64,000 bases of DNA from the NCBI GenBank assembly GCA_902776305.1, contig CACYPS010000013.1, positions 1 through 64,000 of the forward strand, given 5' to 3'. This DNA comes from an uncultured Lachnospiraceae bacterium (GTDB lineage: Bacteria; Bacillota; Clostridia; Lachnospirales; Lachnospiraceae). The stretch's first letter is position 1. Each line of letters begins with the position of its first letter. The notes under the pieces are model-generated. The model did no database searches. It worked only from the letters and a program-made list of their open reading frames with translations, and was not told the DNA's origin. This document shows, piece after piece, positions 49,445-57,819 of the stretch. The translations under genes and the position numbers were made by a program.

Positions 49445-49627
49445 ATGAACATGGCTATAGAAAACAACAACGCGCAGATTACTTTTGAGGAACTTGGTAT
49501 GATATCCGGTGGCGGATACCGCGCTATCGGAGTACCTTTTATGTTAGGTCCCGTTTTCCCCGAGCTGAGGGAAATTCCGAAGAAGAATGATGAACCCAGG
49601 GATGGCGGAGCAACAGGAAGCTGGTAA
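49445..49627 (+). CDS. 60-residue peptide with double-glycine leader, possible RiPP or bacteriocin precursor
   Basis: AAAGGAGATAATTACT gives a very good start. ITFEELGMISGGG resembles the double-glycine leader (ELxxISGG) that C39-type peptidases cut. After GG the core would be about 37 residues, beginning GYRAIGVPFMLGPVFPELRE and ending with a Gly/Ser/Trp tail. There are no cysteines, so lanthionines or disulfides are excluded. The gene has its own terminator and stands alone after the ABC pair, which lacks a C39 domain. The leader match is a visual judgement. Confidence 0.5.
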   Translation: MNMAIENNNAQITFEELGMISGGGYRAIGVPFMLGPVFPELREIPKKNDEPRDGGATGSW

Positions 49628-49689
49628 ATAAGGATCGTTCTATCGATTCAAAGAATAATCTTATGATAGAGGAACATCTGTCAATCATT

Positions 49690-49729
49690 CCTCCGATAAA
49701 AGTCTGATGGCTTTTACCGGAGGTTTTTT
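49690..49729 (+). terminator. Terminator of the GG-peptide gene
   Basis: CCTCCGATAAAAG pairs with CTTTTACCGGAGG, and TTTTTTG follows. Confidence 0.88.
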
Positions 49730-49859
49730 GTATTATATACCATAGGATGTTTGTTTTATCCTCATCAAACGAATATTAAAGGACATCAAGCATACTGATT
49801 ATATGAATCATATTAGTATCACCGAGAAAACCCGGAGAAGGAGAATCTTAAAGCCTGAG

Positions 49860-50351
49860 ATGAAAGAACACATTATCCACCCAATACCTCCGTTTTATGA
49901 TAAAGAATCAAAAATTCTTATTCTGGGAAGTTTTCCGTCGGTCAAATCCCGGGAGCAGAAGTTCTTCTACGGGCATCCGCAGAATCGTTTTTGGAAGGTG
50001 CTCGCACAGGTCTTTACGGATGAAGTGCCGAACACGGTACCGGAGAAGAAAGCATTTTTGAAAAAACACCATATCGCGCTGTGGGACGTGATAGGTGCCT
50101 GTGATATTGAAGGTTCATCGGATTCGAGTATAACGAATGTGGTCGTCAATGATCTTTCGAAAATCTTGGATACAGCTGAGATTAGAGGCATCTTCGTAAA
50201 CGGAAAAACGGCAGAAAAATACTATAAAAAATACACCGAAAAAAAGACAGGCAAGAGGGCTGTCTGCTTGCCGTCCACAAGCCCGGCGAACGCTGCCTGG
50301 AAAATAGAAAAGCTGGCAGAAAAATGGAGCGAAGAGATCCTCGACCCATAA
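49860..50351 (+). CDS. DNA-deoxyinosine glycosylase, UDG superfamily
   Basis: I prefer the ATG at 49860 (MKEHIIHPIPPFYDK), giving 163 residues; a longer frame starts at 49803 without a ribosome site. LILGSFPSVKSREQKFFYGH contains the active-site region of the family (GSFPS), followed by PQNRFWKVLAQVF. The C-terminal LPSTSPANAAW is the second conserved loop (SPxN). Enzymes of this type excise deaminated bases such as hypoxanthine and uracil. It stands alone. Confidence 0.86.
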   Translation: MKEHIIHPIPPFYDKESKILILGSFPSVKSREQKFFYGHPQNRFWKVLAQVFTDEVPNTVPEKKAFLKKHHIALWDVIGACDIEGSSDSSITNVVVNDLSKILDTAEIRGIFVNGKTAEKYYKKYTEKKTGKRAVCLPSTSPANAAWKIEKLAEKWSEEILDP

Positions 50352-50393
50352 GCCGGTCTTACCCGGCATCCCTTCGGAAGTCTCCGAACTTAT

Positions 50394-50426
50394 CCGAAAA
50401 AAAGTTGCCACTGTAGGGGTGGCAAC
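50394..50426 (-). terminator. Terminator of the kinase gene
   Basis: On the minus strand GTTGCCAC pairs with GTGGCAAC over CCCTACA, followed by CTTTTTTT. Confidence 0.85.
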
Positions 50427-50452
50427 GCTAAGGGTAGAGCAGTGCTATAATG

Positions 50453-51517
50453 CTACGAGAAAAAGGAAGCCTTGACCAGTATAAGCAGGAATATGAGACC
50501 GAAGGCCATGGCTAAGTCAAGGATGACGACGCCGATGATTCTGACTGCTTTGCTCTTGAAATTGCAAAGCGGCATCAGGCTTTGGATGCCAAGATAGTTG
50601 CAGCTCCCGATTACTATGGCCAGCATCGTACAGATGAATGTGATTCGTTCGATCCAGAGCCCTAAACCGTATGCGTTTTTGACTTCCAGATTAAAACCCA
50701 GCCAAAAGATAAACACGTACATGAGAGCGGCAGTGAACATTTTCCAGGGTGTACGTGTCCGGAAACCCGGCGGGAGAAAACGATAAGGGTCCTTTGAGTC
50801 AGGCACCTCCGGCTTTTCAAGTAATCTGGAGATCTCTCTTTTTAATGCAGTAACATTGTTGTATCTCTCTTTGGGATTCAGGTTGGTACACTTGGCTGTG
50901 ATTTTGTTCAAAGCAGACGGATAGTCGGGACAGACGGCAAGCATTTCTTTCAGCACAACACCCAGAGAAAAGATATCTGTTCTGGGGGTCGAAGACCCGA
51001 ATCCGTACTGCTCCGGCGCTGCATAACCCTTTGTGCCGAGGAGAACAGTATCTTCTGCCGTATGTTCGGAAAAGAATTTTGCTGCGTTGAAATCTAGCAG
51101 AACAGCTCTGTTATAACCGGTGATGATGATATTGGACGGCTTTATGTCTCTGTGAATGATCGGAGGCTCGAGCGAGTGCAGGTGCTCCAGAACGGTACAT
51201 ATATCGCAGATGTAGTGCAGAACATCGTGACAGGTGACCTTTTTAGCAGATAGCAATTCCTCCAGCGATGTGCCGGAAACATACTCCTCGATAAGTATAA
51301 GCTGATTGTCTATGGGACAGCAGGCTATGATTTGCGGAACGCCCTGTATGCTGAGAGCGCTTAACCTTCTGTAAATATCGAGATTAAATACATCAAGGAC
51401 TTTCTTAACGTAGATTTTTTTGGTTTCCTGATGTTGAACGAGATACACTTTATGACTCTCGTTAATATCCGCTATTTCTTTGTAATAAGATATGGCAAGA
51501 CGTTCCGAAAGATCCAC
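50453..51517 (-). CDS. Membrane-bound Ser/Thr protein kinase
   Basis: The 354 residues have the Hanks-type kinase motifs: the Lys region IYVKKVLDV, the Glu helix, the catalytic loop IIHRDIKPSNIIITG and GTKGYAAPEQYGFG. The metal motif is DFNAAK instead of DFG, seen in some Clostridial kinases. Three hydrophobic helices form the C-terminus (FTAALMYVFIFWLGFNL and others), so the kinase is anchored in the membrane. It is divergent from the HTH gene at 51572 with a palindrome between, and both probably form one signalling pair. Confidence 0.88.
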   Translation of the reverse strand: MDLSERLAISYYKEIADINESHKVYLVQHQETKKIYVKKVLDVFNLDIYRRLSALSIQGVPQIIACCPIDNQLILIEEYVSGTSLEELLSAKKVTCHDVLHYICDICTVLEHLHSLEPPIIHRDIKPSNIIITGYNRAVLLDFNAAKFFSEHTAEDTVLLGTKGYAAPEQYGFGSSTPRTDIFSLGVVLKEMLAVCPDYPSALNKITAKCTNLNPKERYNNVTALKREISRLLEKPEVPDSKDPYRFLPPGFRTRTPWKMFTAALMYVFIFWLGFNLEVKNAYGLGLWIERITFICTMLAIVIGSCNYLGIQSLMPLCNFKSKAVRIIGVVILDLAMAFGLIFLLILVKASFFS

Positions 51518-51535
51518 ACTATCAATCCTTTCGCA

Positions 51536-51554
51536 ATAATGATGGAATCATTAT
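51536..51554. promoter_or_regulatory. Perfect palindrome between kinase and HTH genes
   Basis: ATAATGAT-GGA-ATCATTAT has 8-bp arms. It lies in the 54-bp divergent gap and could be the site of the HTH protein. Confidence 0.65.
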
Positions 51555-51571
51555 AACAAACAGGTATAAAA

Positions 51572-52033
51572 ATGGGTGAGAAAAGTACAAGAGATTTAGA
51601 GGAGGTACTCGGAAGAACACATCTGTCCGAGTTCGATCAGTACTGCAGAGACAATAAAGAGAGCATGCACGGTGAGAGCAGTTCATTTTCTACATATATA
51701 AAAAATATTCTGGCATACAAGCACATGACGCAGCAGGAAGTCTTTCTGAAAGCGGAAATTCCGGAGAGGTACGGTTACAAACTTCTTTCCGGAGAGAAAC
51801 GCACAAAACAGAGAGACATTATTCTGCGCATATGCTATGCGGCAGAATTGTCCCTTAGCGAGACGCAGAGGGCATTGAAGAAATATGAAATGCCTGTGCT
51901 GTATGCAAAGAAACAAAGGGATGCCTTACTTATGATTCTGTTCAATGAAAGACCGGGGAGCATTGCGGAAGTCAATGGCTTTTTAAGGGAGAACGGTATG
52001 GACCCGCTCAGAACAAGCGGATTTCAGGAGTAG
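51572..52033 (+). CDS. HTH protein divergent from the kinase
   Basis: The 153 residues have a helical N-terminus and an XRE-like fold at about 45-95 (NILAYKHMTQQEVFLKAEIP, then ERYGYKLLSGEKRTKQRDII). The later part (LSLSETQRALKKYEMPVLYA, LMILFNERPGS) is found with similar Hanks-kinase neighbours in Clostridia. I infer it is a phosphorylation-controlled regulator, but no site can be named. The ribosome site is poor. Confidence 0.7.
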   Translation: MGEKSTRDLEEVLGRTHLSEFDQYCRDNKESMHGESSSFSTYIKNILAYKHMTQQEVFLKAEIPERYGYKLLSGEKRTKQRDIILRICYAAELSLSETQRALKKYEMPVLYAKKQRDALLMILFNERPGSIAEVNGFLRENGMDPLRTSGFQE

Positions 52034-52035
52034 AT

Positions 52036-52080
52036 TCAAGAAATTCTCGGTGTTCTTGCCGCGACGTGCGGCAGCTACGC
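52036..52080 (-). repeat. Module X of the intergenic repeat, inverted
   Basis: On the minus strand it reads GCTGCCGCACGTCGCGGCAA, then GAACACCGAGAATTTCTTG, similar to the X module at 44694-44736 but with a weaker palindrome. Confidence 0.55.
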
Positions 52081-52320
52081 ATCAGCCCGCATTCGGATTG
52101 ATTCGCGATCCTCATTGCGGCGATGAGTAGTCACAAATAATGACGGATACAGATCGCATCACATTTTCTGCATAACAACTGAGGGAAGCTTTGCGGAAAT
52201 TGACGGGCTGCCTTTCCTTTCAGGCAGTGCGGTTTTGCTGTGTGGCGGGCAAAAGAGGATGGATCTGTTTTCAATCGACGGGGATGTCGAATGTCTATAG
52301 AGTACGCGAGAGCGTATCGT

Positions 52321-52372
52321 GACAAAGGGCGGCTGTTTTTACAGGAAACTGTGAAAGCAGCCGCTCTTTGTT
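52321..52372 (+). terminator. Long hairpin, terminator-like
   Basis: ACAAAGGGCGGCTG pairs with CAGCCGCTCTTTGT. An inner TTTTTACAG/CTGTGAAA stem ends in a GAAA loop. Only TTATT follows, so termination would be weak. Confidence 0.55.
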
Positions 52373-52440
52373 ATTCGTCCCACAGGAAACTGTGAAAGCA
52401 GCCGTTCTTTGTTATTCGTCCCACAGGACACTTCGTTCCC
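52341..52440 (+). repeat. 41-bp tandem repeats (two full, one partial)
   Basis: ACAGGAAACTGTGAAAGCAG starts at 52341 and 52382, and ACAGGACACT starts a third, partial copy at 52423. The period is exactly 41 bp. The first copy is the 3' arm of the hairpin. Confidence 0.88.
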
Positions 52441-52459
52441 ATGACACAAAAACGCTCAG

Positions 52460-52495
52460 ATGCACAATGATCCGACGGAGCATTGTTACGCATAC
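52460..52495 (+). repeat. Partial R1 repeat
   Basis: ATGCACAATGATCCGACGGA, then GCATTGTTACGCAT, matches the first third of the copies at 26 kb and 43 kb. Confidence 0.7.
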
Positions 52496-52737
52496 ATTAT
52501 CGAGATGATGCGAGCTGTTCGCAACGGGTAATTCATATCAGGCAGAAAAGAGATCCTGCACGAGGAACAGAATCAATCGGAATGAAGTCAGAGAAAAGGC
52601 AGCGAGAGAGGCCCGGACCTTCACCTTGTGTTTACAGTCCGTCAATGATAAAGTAATTATAAGAACGTTAACAAAGTTATTGAGTGAAGATATCCGCTTT
52701 AACAGGTCGGATTGCAATATCTCGTGGAAAGTGAGTT

Positions 52738-54369
52738 ATGGACAAAAACTGGATTTTAAAAATATACGGAAAAGAATACCGAAAAATGACAAAGAACCTG
52801 CTCGCAAAAGCCGATCTTGCCGCGCTGATCGGTGACAGGGACAGGAAAATCGGAATTAAGCCGAATCTCGTGACACCCTCCCCGGCTGATTTCGGAGCTA
52901 CAACGCATCCCGAGATCGTAGCAGGGATCATTGAATATTTGCAGGAAAACGGATTCCGGAACATTGTTATTGCCGAAGGATCATGGGTAGGCGACCGCAC
53001 AGCGGAGGCATTTGAAATATGCGGTTACAGGACGCTGAGTGAAACTTATGGCGTGCCGCTTCTTGACGCCCAGACGGAAGCTTATCATACGGTTGATTGT
53101 GCAGGTATGAAGCTCGCAATTTCGGATATTGTGGACAGAATCGATTTTCTGATTAACGTGCCGGTCCTGAAAGGACATTGTCAGACGAAAGTGACTTGTG
53201 CCTTAAAGAATATAAAAGGACTTATTCCGAACAGGGAGAAATCCCGTTTTCATCAGATGGGACTTCATAAACCGATTGCGCATCTGCAGAAAGGAATACG
53301 GCAGGATTTTATTGTAGTTGATCATATCTGCGGTGATTTGGATTTTGAGGAGGGCGGAAATCCCGTCATAAAGAATTGCATAATGGCAGCGGCGGATCCC
53401 GTACTCACAGACAGTTATGCCTGCTATCTTCTGGGAATCACCCCGGAGGAAGTGCCGTATATCGGACTTGCCGAGAAACTCGGAATCGGAAGTACGGACC
53501 TGAGTGACGCAAAGATATTCAGAATTGAAAATAATACCGAGGTAGACTCAGCACTGGCGGAAGACCGGGAGAAGCCGGATGAGCAGAGGTTCCTTGACGT
53601 CTCATATGTCGTAGAAGAATACGACAGCTGCAGTGCCTGCTACAGTGCGCTCACGTATGCACTGTGCCGATTGAAAGAAGAAGGGCTTCTGGAAAAGCTT
53701 GATACGAAAATCGGAATCGGCCAGGGAATGCAGGGAAAGACCGGGAAACTGGGTATCGGCAAGTGCACTAAAGATTTCGAATATTGTATTATGGGATGCC
53801 CTCCCGATGAGGAGAAGGTATATCGGGAGCTGAAACGGTACATTTTGGGAAATGTAAGTCACGCGGAGAGGGCGAGAGAACTTTTTTATTCGGGCTATAA
53901 CTGCGCGCAGTCTGTATTCTGTGCATTTACCGATGTGACCGGCTTTGATCTGGACACATCTGCACGCCTTGCATCTTCTTTCGGCGCCGGACTGGGGCGG
54001 CTGCGTGAAGTATGTGGATGCGTGAGCGGCGCTGCCATGGTGCTCGGAGCAGTAGAAGGATATGATGATCCGAGCGATAAGAATGCCAAGAAAGAACATT
54101 ATGAGCGTGTACGGGAGTTCGCGGCGCATTTTCGGGAGTCTGAAGGATCGATTATCTGCAAGGAACTACTGGCGAGAGGTAAGACAGGAAGGAAGAGTGA
54201 AGCGGACAGAAATGCGGACAGCGCTGACGGCGTTAAAATTCCGGAAAAAGTAGAGATCGGCGGTGAACCCGAAGAGAGGACAGCGGAGTATTATAAGAAG
54301 AGACCGTGCCCCGACCTGGTATACCGCGCAGCGGAGATTCTGGAAGATATGTTATCGGATTCGAAATAA
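52738..54369 (+). CDS. DUF362 domain fused to a C_GCAxxG_C_C redox domain
   Basis: Residues 1-270 are DUF362 (IGIKPNLVTPSPADFGATTH, then DFLINVPVLKGHCQTKVTCA and LKNIKGLIPNREKSRFHQMG). The middle has SCSACYSAL and GKCTKDFEYCIMGCPPDEEK. The last part is the C_GCAxxG_C_C domain: GYNCAQSVFCAF, then SSFGAGLGRLREVCGCVSGA. This family is found next to electron-transfer proteins and is named for its cysteine pattern. The fusion has 543 residues. The start is uncertain; an ATG at 52786 is possible. Confidence 0.82.
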   Translation: MDKNWILKIYGKEYRKMTKNLLAKADLAALIGDRDRKIGIKPNLVTPSPADFGATTHPEIVAGIIEYLQENGFRNIVIAEGSWVGDRTAEAFEICGYRTLSETYGVPLLDAQTEAYHTVDCAGMKLAISDIVDRIDFLINVPVLKGHCQTKVTCALKNIKGLIPNREKSRFHQMGLHKPIAHLQKGIRQDFIVVDHICGDLDFEEGGNPVIKNCIMAAADPVLTDSYACYLLGITPEEVPYIGLAEKLGIGSTDLSDAKIFRIENNTEVDSALAEDREKPDEQRFLDVSYVVEEYDSCSACYSALTYALCRLKEEGLLEKLDTKIGIGQGMQGKTGKLGIGKCTKDFEYCIMGCPPDEEKVYRELKRYILGNVSHAERARELFYSGYNCAQSVFCAFTDVTGFDLDTSARLASSFGAGLGRLREVCGCVSGAAMVLGAVEGYDDPSDKNAKKEHYERVREFAAHFRESEGSIICKELLARGKTGRKSEADRNADSADGVKIPEKVEIGGEPEERTAEYYKKRPCPDLVYRAAEILEDMLSDSK

Positions 54370-54403
54370 TATGTTTGGCAGACGCCGGGAAAGGAGTATA
54401 CTT

Positions 54404-54688
54404 TTGAAGCATTATATCATTGCAAAATTAAATGAGGGAATTGACAGGAACGAACTGATTGTACCGGTAAAGGAAATTTTCGAGGAGACGCTGCAGATCC
54501 CCGGCGTCTACAGTGTGAAGGTCATGCCCTGTTGTATCGACAGACCGAACCGATATGACATTATGATTGAAATAGGCATGGATAAAGAAGCCTTACCGGC
54601 ATATGACGCATCTGCTCCGCATAAAAAATGGAAGGAGACATATGGCGGAATGCTTTCCGCCAAGACGATATTTGATTGTGAAGATTGA
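54404..54688 (+). CDS. Dabb (stress-responsive A/B barrel) protein
   Basis: I choose the TTG at 54404 because AAGGAG stands 7 bases upstream; earlier frames run into the previous gene. The 94 residues KHYIIAKLNEGIDRNELIVP, then VKEIFEETLQIPGVYSVKVM, show the ferredoxin-like barrel of the Dabb family. The role is unknown; some members cyclise polyketides, others act in stress. It follows the fusion gene by 34 bp. Confidence 0.75.
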   Translation: MKHYIIAKLNEGIDRNELIVPVKEIFEETLQIPGVYSVKVMPCCIDRPNRYDIMIEIGMDKEALPAYDASAPHKKWKETYGGMLSAKTIFDCED

Positions 54689-54849
54689 CGTAATCTCATA
54701 TTCGAAGAAGTGCCCGAGCACGGGAATTTGCACATAAAATCAAACAAAAATCACTTTTATTTGTGGATAATCGCGAGACTTTATGTTACAATAAGTACGT
54801 TATAGGCATAGTTGCGCAATGCCTGTAATGAAAGGACGCTCTGCGGGCT

Positions 54850-54874
54850 CTTATGAGAAGGTATTACTCATAAG
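54850..54874 (+). promoter_or_regulatory. Leader hairpin before the Fe-S scaffold gene
   Basis: CTTATGAG (54850-54857) pairs with CTCATAAG (54867-54874) over AAGGTATTA. No T-run follows. It lies 45 bp before the start and may stabilise or regulate the transcript. Confidence 0.4.
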
Positions 54875-54918
54875 ACACAATTAATCCTTTATCGAGAATA
54901 GCATATGAGGAGGACAAT

Positions 54919-55611
54919 ATGATTTATTCGACAGAAGTTAAAAACATGTGCCCTGTCACACAGGGAGCGCGCCACGGTGCAGCTCCGATACCCGAAGAAG
55001 CTAAATGGGTAAAAGCAAAAAAAATTGAAGACATTTCCGGTTACACACACGGCATCGGTTGGTGCGCACCTCAGCAGGGAGGATGCAAGCTTTCCCTTAA
55101 CGTTAAAGACGGCATCATTCAGGAAGCACTGGTTGAGACTCTTGGATGCTCCGGCATGACACATTCCGCAGCTATGGCAGCTGAAATTCTTCCGGGTCTT
55201 ACGATCCTTGAAGCACTGAATACTGACCTTGTCTGCGACGCGATCAACACAGCTATGAGAGAACTCTTCCTGCAGATCGTATACGGCAGAACACAGAGCG
55301 CATTTTCAGAAGGTGGTCTTCAGATTGGCGCAGGTCTTGAAGATCTCGGCAAGGGCGCTCGTACTATGATCGGTACAACATATGGCACAGTAGCTAAGGG
55401 ACCGCGTTACCTTGAGCTGACAGACGGTTATATTACACATCTCGCACTGGATGAAAACGATGAGATCATCGGCTATAAGTACATCAACTTCGGCAAGATG
55501 ATGGATTTCATCAAGAAGGGCGAAGATGCTCAGAAGGCTATTGAGAAGGCATCCGGTCAGTACGGCAGAGTTGCTGATGCTGCTCGCTTAATTGATCCGA
55601 GACACGAGTAA
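54919..55611 (+). CDS. NifU/SufU-like iron-sulfur scaffold protein
   Basis: GAGGAGG precedes the ATG. The protein (230 residues) has HGIGWCAPQQGGCKLSLNVK and VETLGCSGMTHSAAMAAEIL, with the cysteines of NifU-N-like scaffolds, and a C-terminal extension. Together with the next gene it forms a widespread Clostridial pair annotated as Fe-S assembly scaffold and GGGtGRT protein. The clean ribosome site and codon use suggest high expression. Confidence 0.85.
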   Translation: MIYSTEVKNMCPVTQGARHGAAPIPEEAKWVKAKKIEDISGYTHGIGWCAPQQGGCKLSLNVKDGIIQEALVETLGCSGMTHSAAMAAEILPGLTILEALNTDLVCDAINTAMRELFLQIVYGRTQSAFSEGGLQIGAGLEDLGKGARTMIGTTYGTVAKGPRYLELTDGYITHLALDENDEIIGYKYINFGKMMDFIKKGEDAQKAIEKASGQYGRVADAARLIDPRHE

Positions 55612-55630
55612 GAAAAGGGAGGAAGAAAAA

Positions 55631-56650
55631 ATGGCATTATTTGAATCCTATGAAAGAAGAGAGCCTCAGATTCTTGCTTGTCTGAAAGAGTACGGAATCT
55701 CTTCAATTGAAGAATGTAAAGAGATCACAGACGCAGCCGGCATCGATGTTTATCACCTTATCGAAGGCATTCAGCCGATCTGCTTCGAGAACGCTAAGTG
55801 GGCATACACAGTTGGTGCTGCCATCGCTATCAAGAAGAACTGCCGTCGTGCAGCAGACGCAGCTGCAGCTATCGGTATCGGTCTTCAGGCATTCTGCATC
55901 CCGGGATCAGTTGCTGACCGTCGTAAAGTAGGTCTTGGCCACGGCAATCTCGGCAAGATGCTTCTGGAAGAAGAGACAGAGTGCTTCGCATTCCTCGCCG
56001 GTCATGAGTCTTTCGCAGCAGCTGAAGGCGCTATCGGTATCGCTGAGAAGGCGAACAAAGTTCGTACAAAACCGCTTCGTGTTATCCTGAACGGTCTCGG
56101 CAAAGATGCAGCTCAGATCATTTCCCGTATCAACGGATTCACACATGTAGAGACAGAATTTGACTACTATACAGGAGAAGTCAAAGAAGTCGCAAGAACA
56201 TGCTACTCCAAAGATCCGGAGTCACCGCGTGCAAAGGTTAACTGCTATGGTGCAAACGATGTTCAGGAAGGCGTTGCAATCATGTGGAAAGAGAATGTTG
56301 ATGTTTCCATCACAGGTAACTCCACAAACCCGACTCGCTTCCAGCATCCGGTAGCAGGTACATATAAGAAAGAGCGCGTTGAAGCAGGCAAGAAGTACTT
56401 CTCAGTTGCTTCCGGCGGCGGCACAGGCCGTACACTTCATCCGGACAACATGGCAGCTGGTCCGGCTTCCTATGGTATGACCGACACTCTGGGCCGTATG
56501 CATTCCGACGCACAGTTTGCAGGATCCTCCTCCGTTCCGGCACACGTCGAAATGATGGGACTCATCGGTGCAGGTAACAACCCGATGGTTGGTATGACTG
56601 TTTCCACAGCTGTATCTATCGAGGAAGCTGCAAAGGCAGGAAAGTTCTAA
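55631..56650 (+). CDS. GGGtGRT protein
   Basis: I choose the ATG at 55631 with GGGAGG before it (339 residues). The name-giving motif is FSVASGGGTGRTLHPDNMAA, near 257. HETEF-like and GNSTNPTRFQHPVAGTYKKE are further conserved parts. The function is unknown; its steady link with a NifU-like scaffold suggests a role in Fe-S or metal enzyme maturation. The gene follows the scaffold gene after 19 bp and ends at a strong terminator. Confidence 0.9.
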   Translation: MALFESYERREPQILACLKEYGISSIEECKEITDAAGIDVYHLIEGIQPICFENAKWAYTVGAAIAIKKNCRRAADAAAAIGIGLQAFCIPGSVADRRKVGLGHGNLGKMLLEEETECFAFLAGHESFAAAEGAIGIAEKANKVRTKPLRVILNGLGKDAAQIISRINGFTHVETEFDYYTGEVKEVARTCYSKDPESPRAKVNCYGANDVQEGVAIMWKENVDVSITGNSTNPTRFQHPVAGTYKKERVEAGKKYFSVASGGGTGRTLHPDNMAAGPASYGMTDTLGRMHSDAQFAGSSSVPAHVEMMGLIGAGNNPMVGMTVSTAVSIEEAAKAGKF

Positions 56651-56671
56651 TATAACATGTAAACTAAAGGG

Positions 56672-56703
56672 GCGCCGTCGGCATATGCCGGCGGCGCTTT
56701 TAT
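56672..56703 (+). terminator. Terminator of the scaffold-GGGtGRT operon
   Basis: GCGCCGTCGGCATATGCCGG, then CGGCGC, forms a near-perfect hairpin followed by TTTTATT. Confidence 0.92.
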
Positions 56704-56825
56704 TCTTCATCGCGTAATACCCGTGATTTTAATCATGAGATACGCGCGCAAAGTGAAATCTGGCTTCATCGCGCAATACCCGTGACGTGGGTCTATGATA
56801 CGCGTGCAAAGTGAAATTTGGCTTG
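56704..56825 (+). repeat. R2 intergenic repeat, two tandem copies
   Basis: CTTCATCGCGTAATACCCGT starts at 56705 and CTTCATCGCGCAATACCCGT at 56764, a spacing of 59 bp. Each copy ends GCAAAGTGAAAT-TGGCTT. Palindromic parts are GCGC-GCGC and ACCC-GGGT. Confidence 0.85.
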
Positions 56826-56841
56826 AACGGAGGTGAGAACC

Positions 56842-57657
56842 ATGCCGCAAAAGGACCGAGGTAAAAACGGCAGTGTGGGAATAGGCGATACGGAAATGTA
56901 TTATGTTTCTTTTGGCACAGGAAAAAAGAAACTGGTTGTTTTACCCGGCCTGTCGGACGGGCTTGCTACTGTAAAAGGGAAAGCCTGGCTCCTGTCGATC
57001 CCGTATAAAAAATTTTTGCAGGACTATACAGTGTATATGTTCAGCAGGAAGAATAAAATGCCGGAGGGCTACAGCATTAGGGACATGGCCGATGATCAGG
57101 TCTGCGCTATGAAGGCGCTCGGAATAGACAAGGCCGGTATAATGGGCGTATCTCAGGGCGGCATGATTGCACAGTGCATCGCTATAGATTATCCGGAGAT
57201 CGTGGAATGCCTGATTCTGGCGGTCACGGCACCAAAAGCCACGGATATAGTCAGAGATGTCGTGTCGGGGTGGATCGGCATAGCAGAGCTTGGAGACCAC
57301 ACTGCACTTATGGTAGATACTGCTGAGAAGATGTACTCGAAGAAGTATCTCGATAAGAACAGGAAACTGTTTCCGGTGCTTGCCAGATTTACAAAACCGT
57401 CAGACTATGAGCGATTCTTTAGGAATGCATACGCTATACTGGACTTCGATGTACGAAATGAACTCGGGAAAATAAAAGCCCCGACTCTGATTATAGCCGG
57501 AAGTGATGATAAAACTGTCGGTAATGATGCTGCGAACGAGCTCAATAAAGGAATTTCCGGCAGTGAGCTTTATATCTACGAAGGTCTGGGGCATGGGGCG
57601 TTTGAAGAAGCTAAGGATTTTTATGACAGAATATTGGATTTTTGCAAATCCCATTAG
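56842..57657 (+). CDS. Alpha/beta hydrolase
   Basis: GGAGG stands 8 bases before the ATG. The fold is shown by KLVVLPGLSDGLATV (oxyanion region), the elbow IMGVSQGGMIAQCIA, the acid in IIAGSDDKTVG and the catalytic His in YEGLGHGAFEEAKD. The length is 271 residues. It could be an esterase or a thioesterase. It stands alone after the repeat pair. Confidence 0.88.
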   Translation: MPQKDRGKNGSVGIGDTEMYYVSFGTGKKKLVVLPGLSDGLATVKGKAWLLSIPYKKFLQDYTVYMFSRKNKMPEGYSIRDMADDQVCAMKALGIDKAGIMGVSQGGMIAQCIAIDYPEIVECLILAVTAPKATDIVRDVVSGWIGIAELGDHTALMVDTAEKMYSKKYLDKNRKLFPVLARFTKPSDYERFFRNAYAILDFDVRNELGKIKAPTLIIAGSDDKTVGNDAANELNKGISGSELYIYEGLGHGAFEEAKDFYDRILDFCKSH

Positions 57658-57819
57658 CCCGACCAAAGCAGGATACGTATCAATGCATGTAAAGACAATA
57701 GAGTACATGCTCCAGACAGAAATGCTTATAATCAATCCGGAATGATATAGGTGTTATTATGGATGCTTTGTTAGACGATATAGTAAAGGCTGTTATATAG
57801 CACATAAGGAGGATTTATT

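Larger units (their letters stand above)
52081..52737. other. 657-bp non-coding region with repeats
   Basis: No gene is supported. It holds the hairpin at 52321, the 41-bp tandem repeats and a partial R1 repeat. The last 150 bp contain no clear promoter. Confidence 0.5.

Noticed and set aside
52131..52325. Minus-strand frame in the 52-kb gap
   Set aside because: It overlaps the hairpin and repeat tract and has no ribosome site or recognisable sequence.
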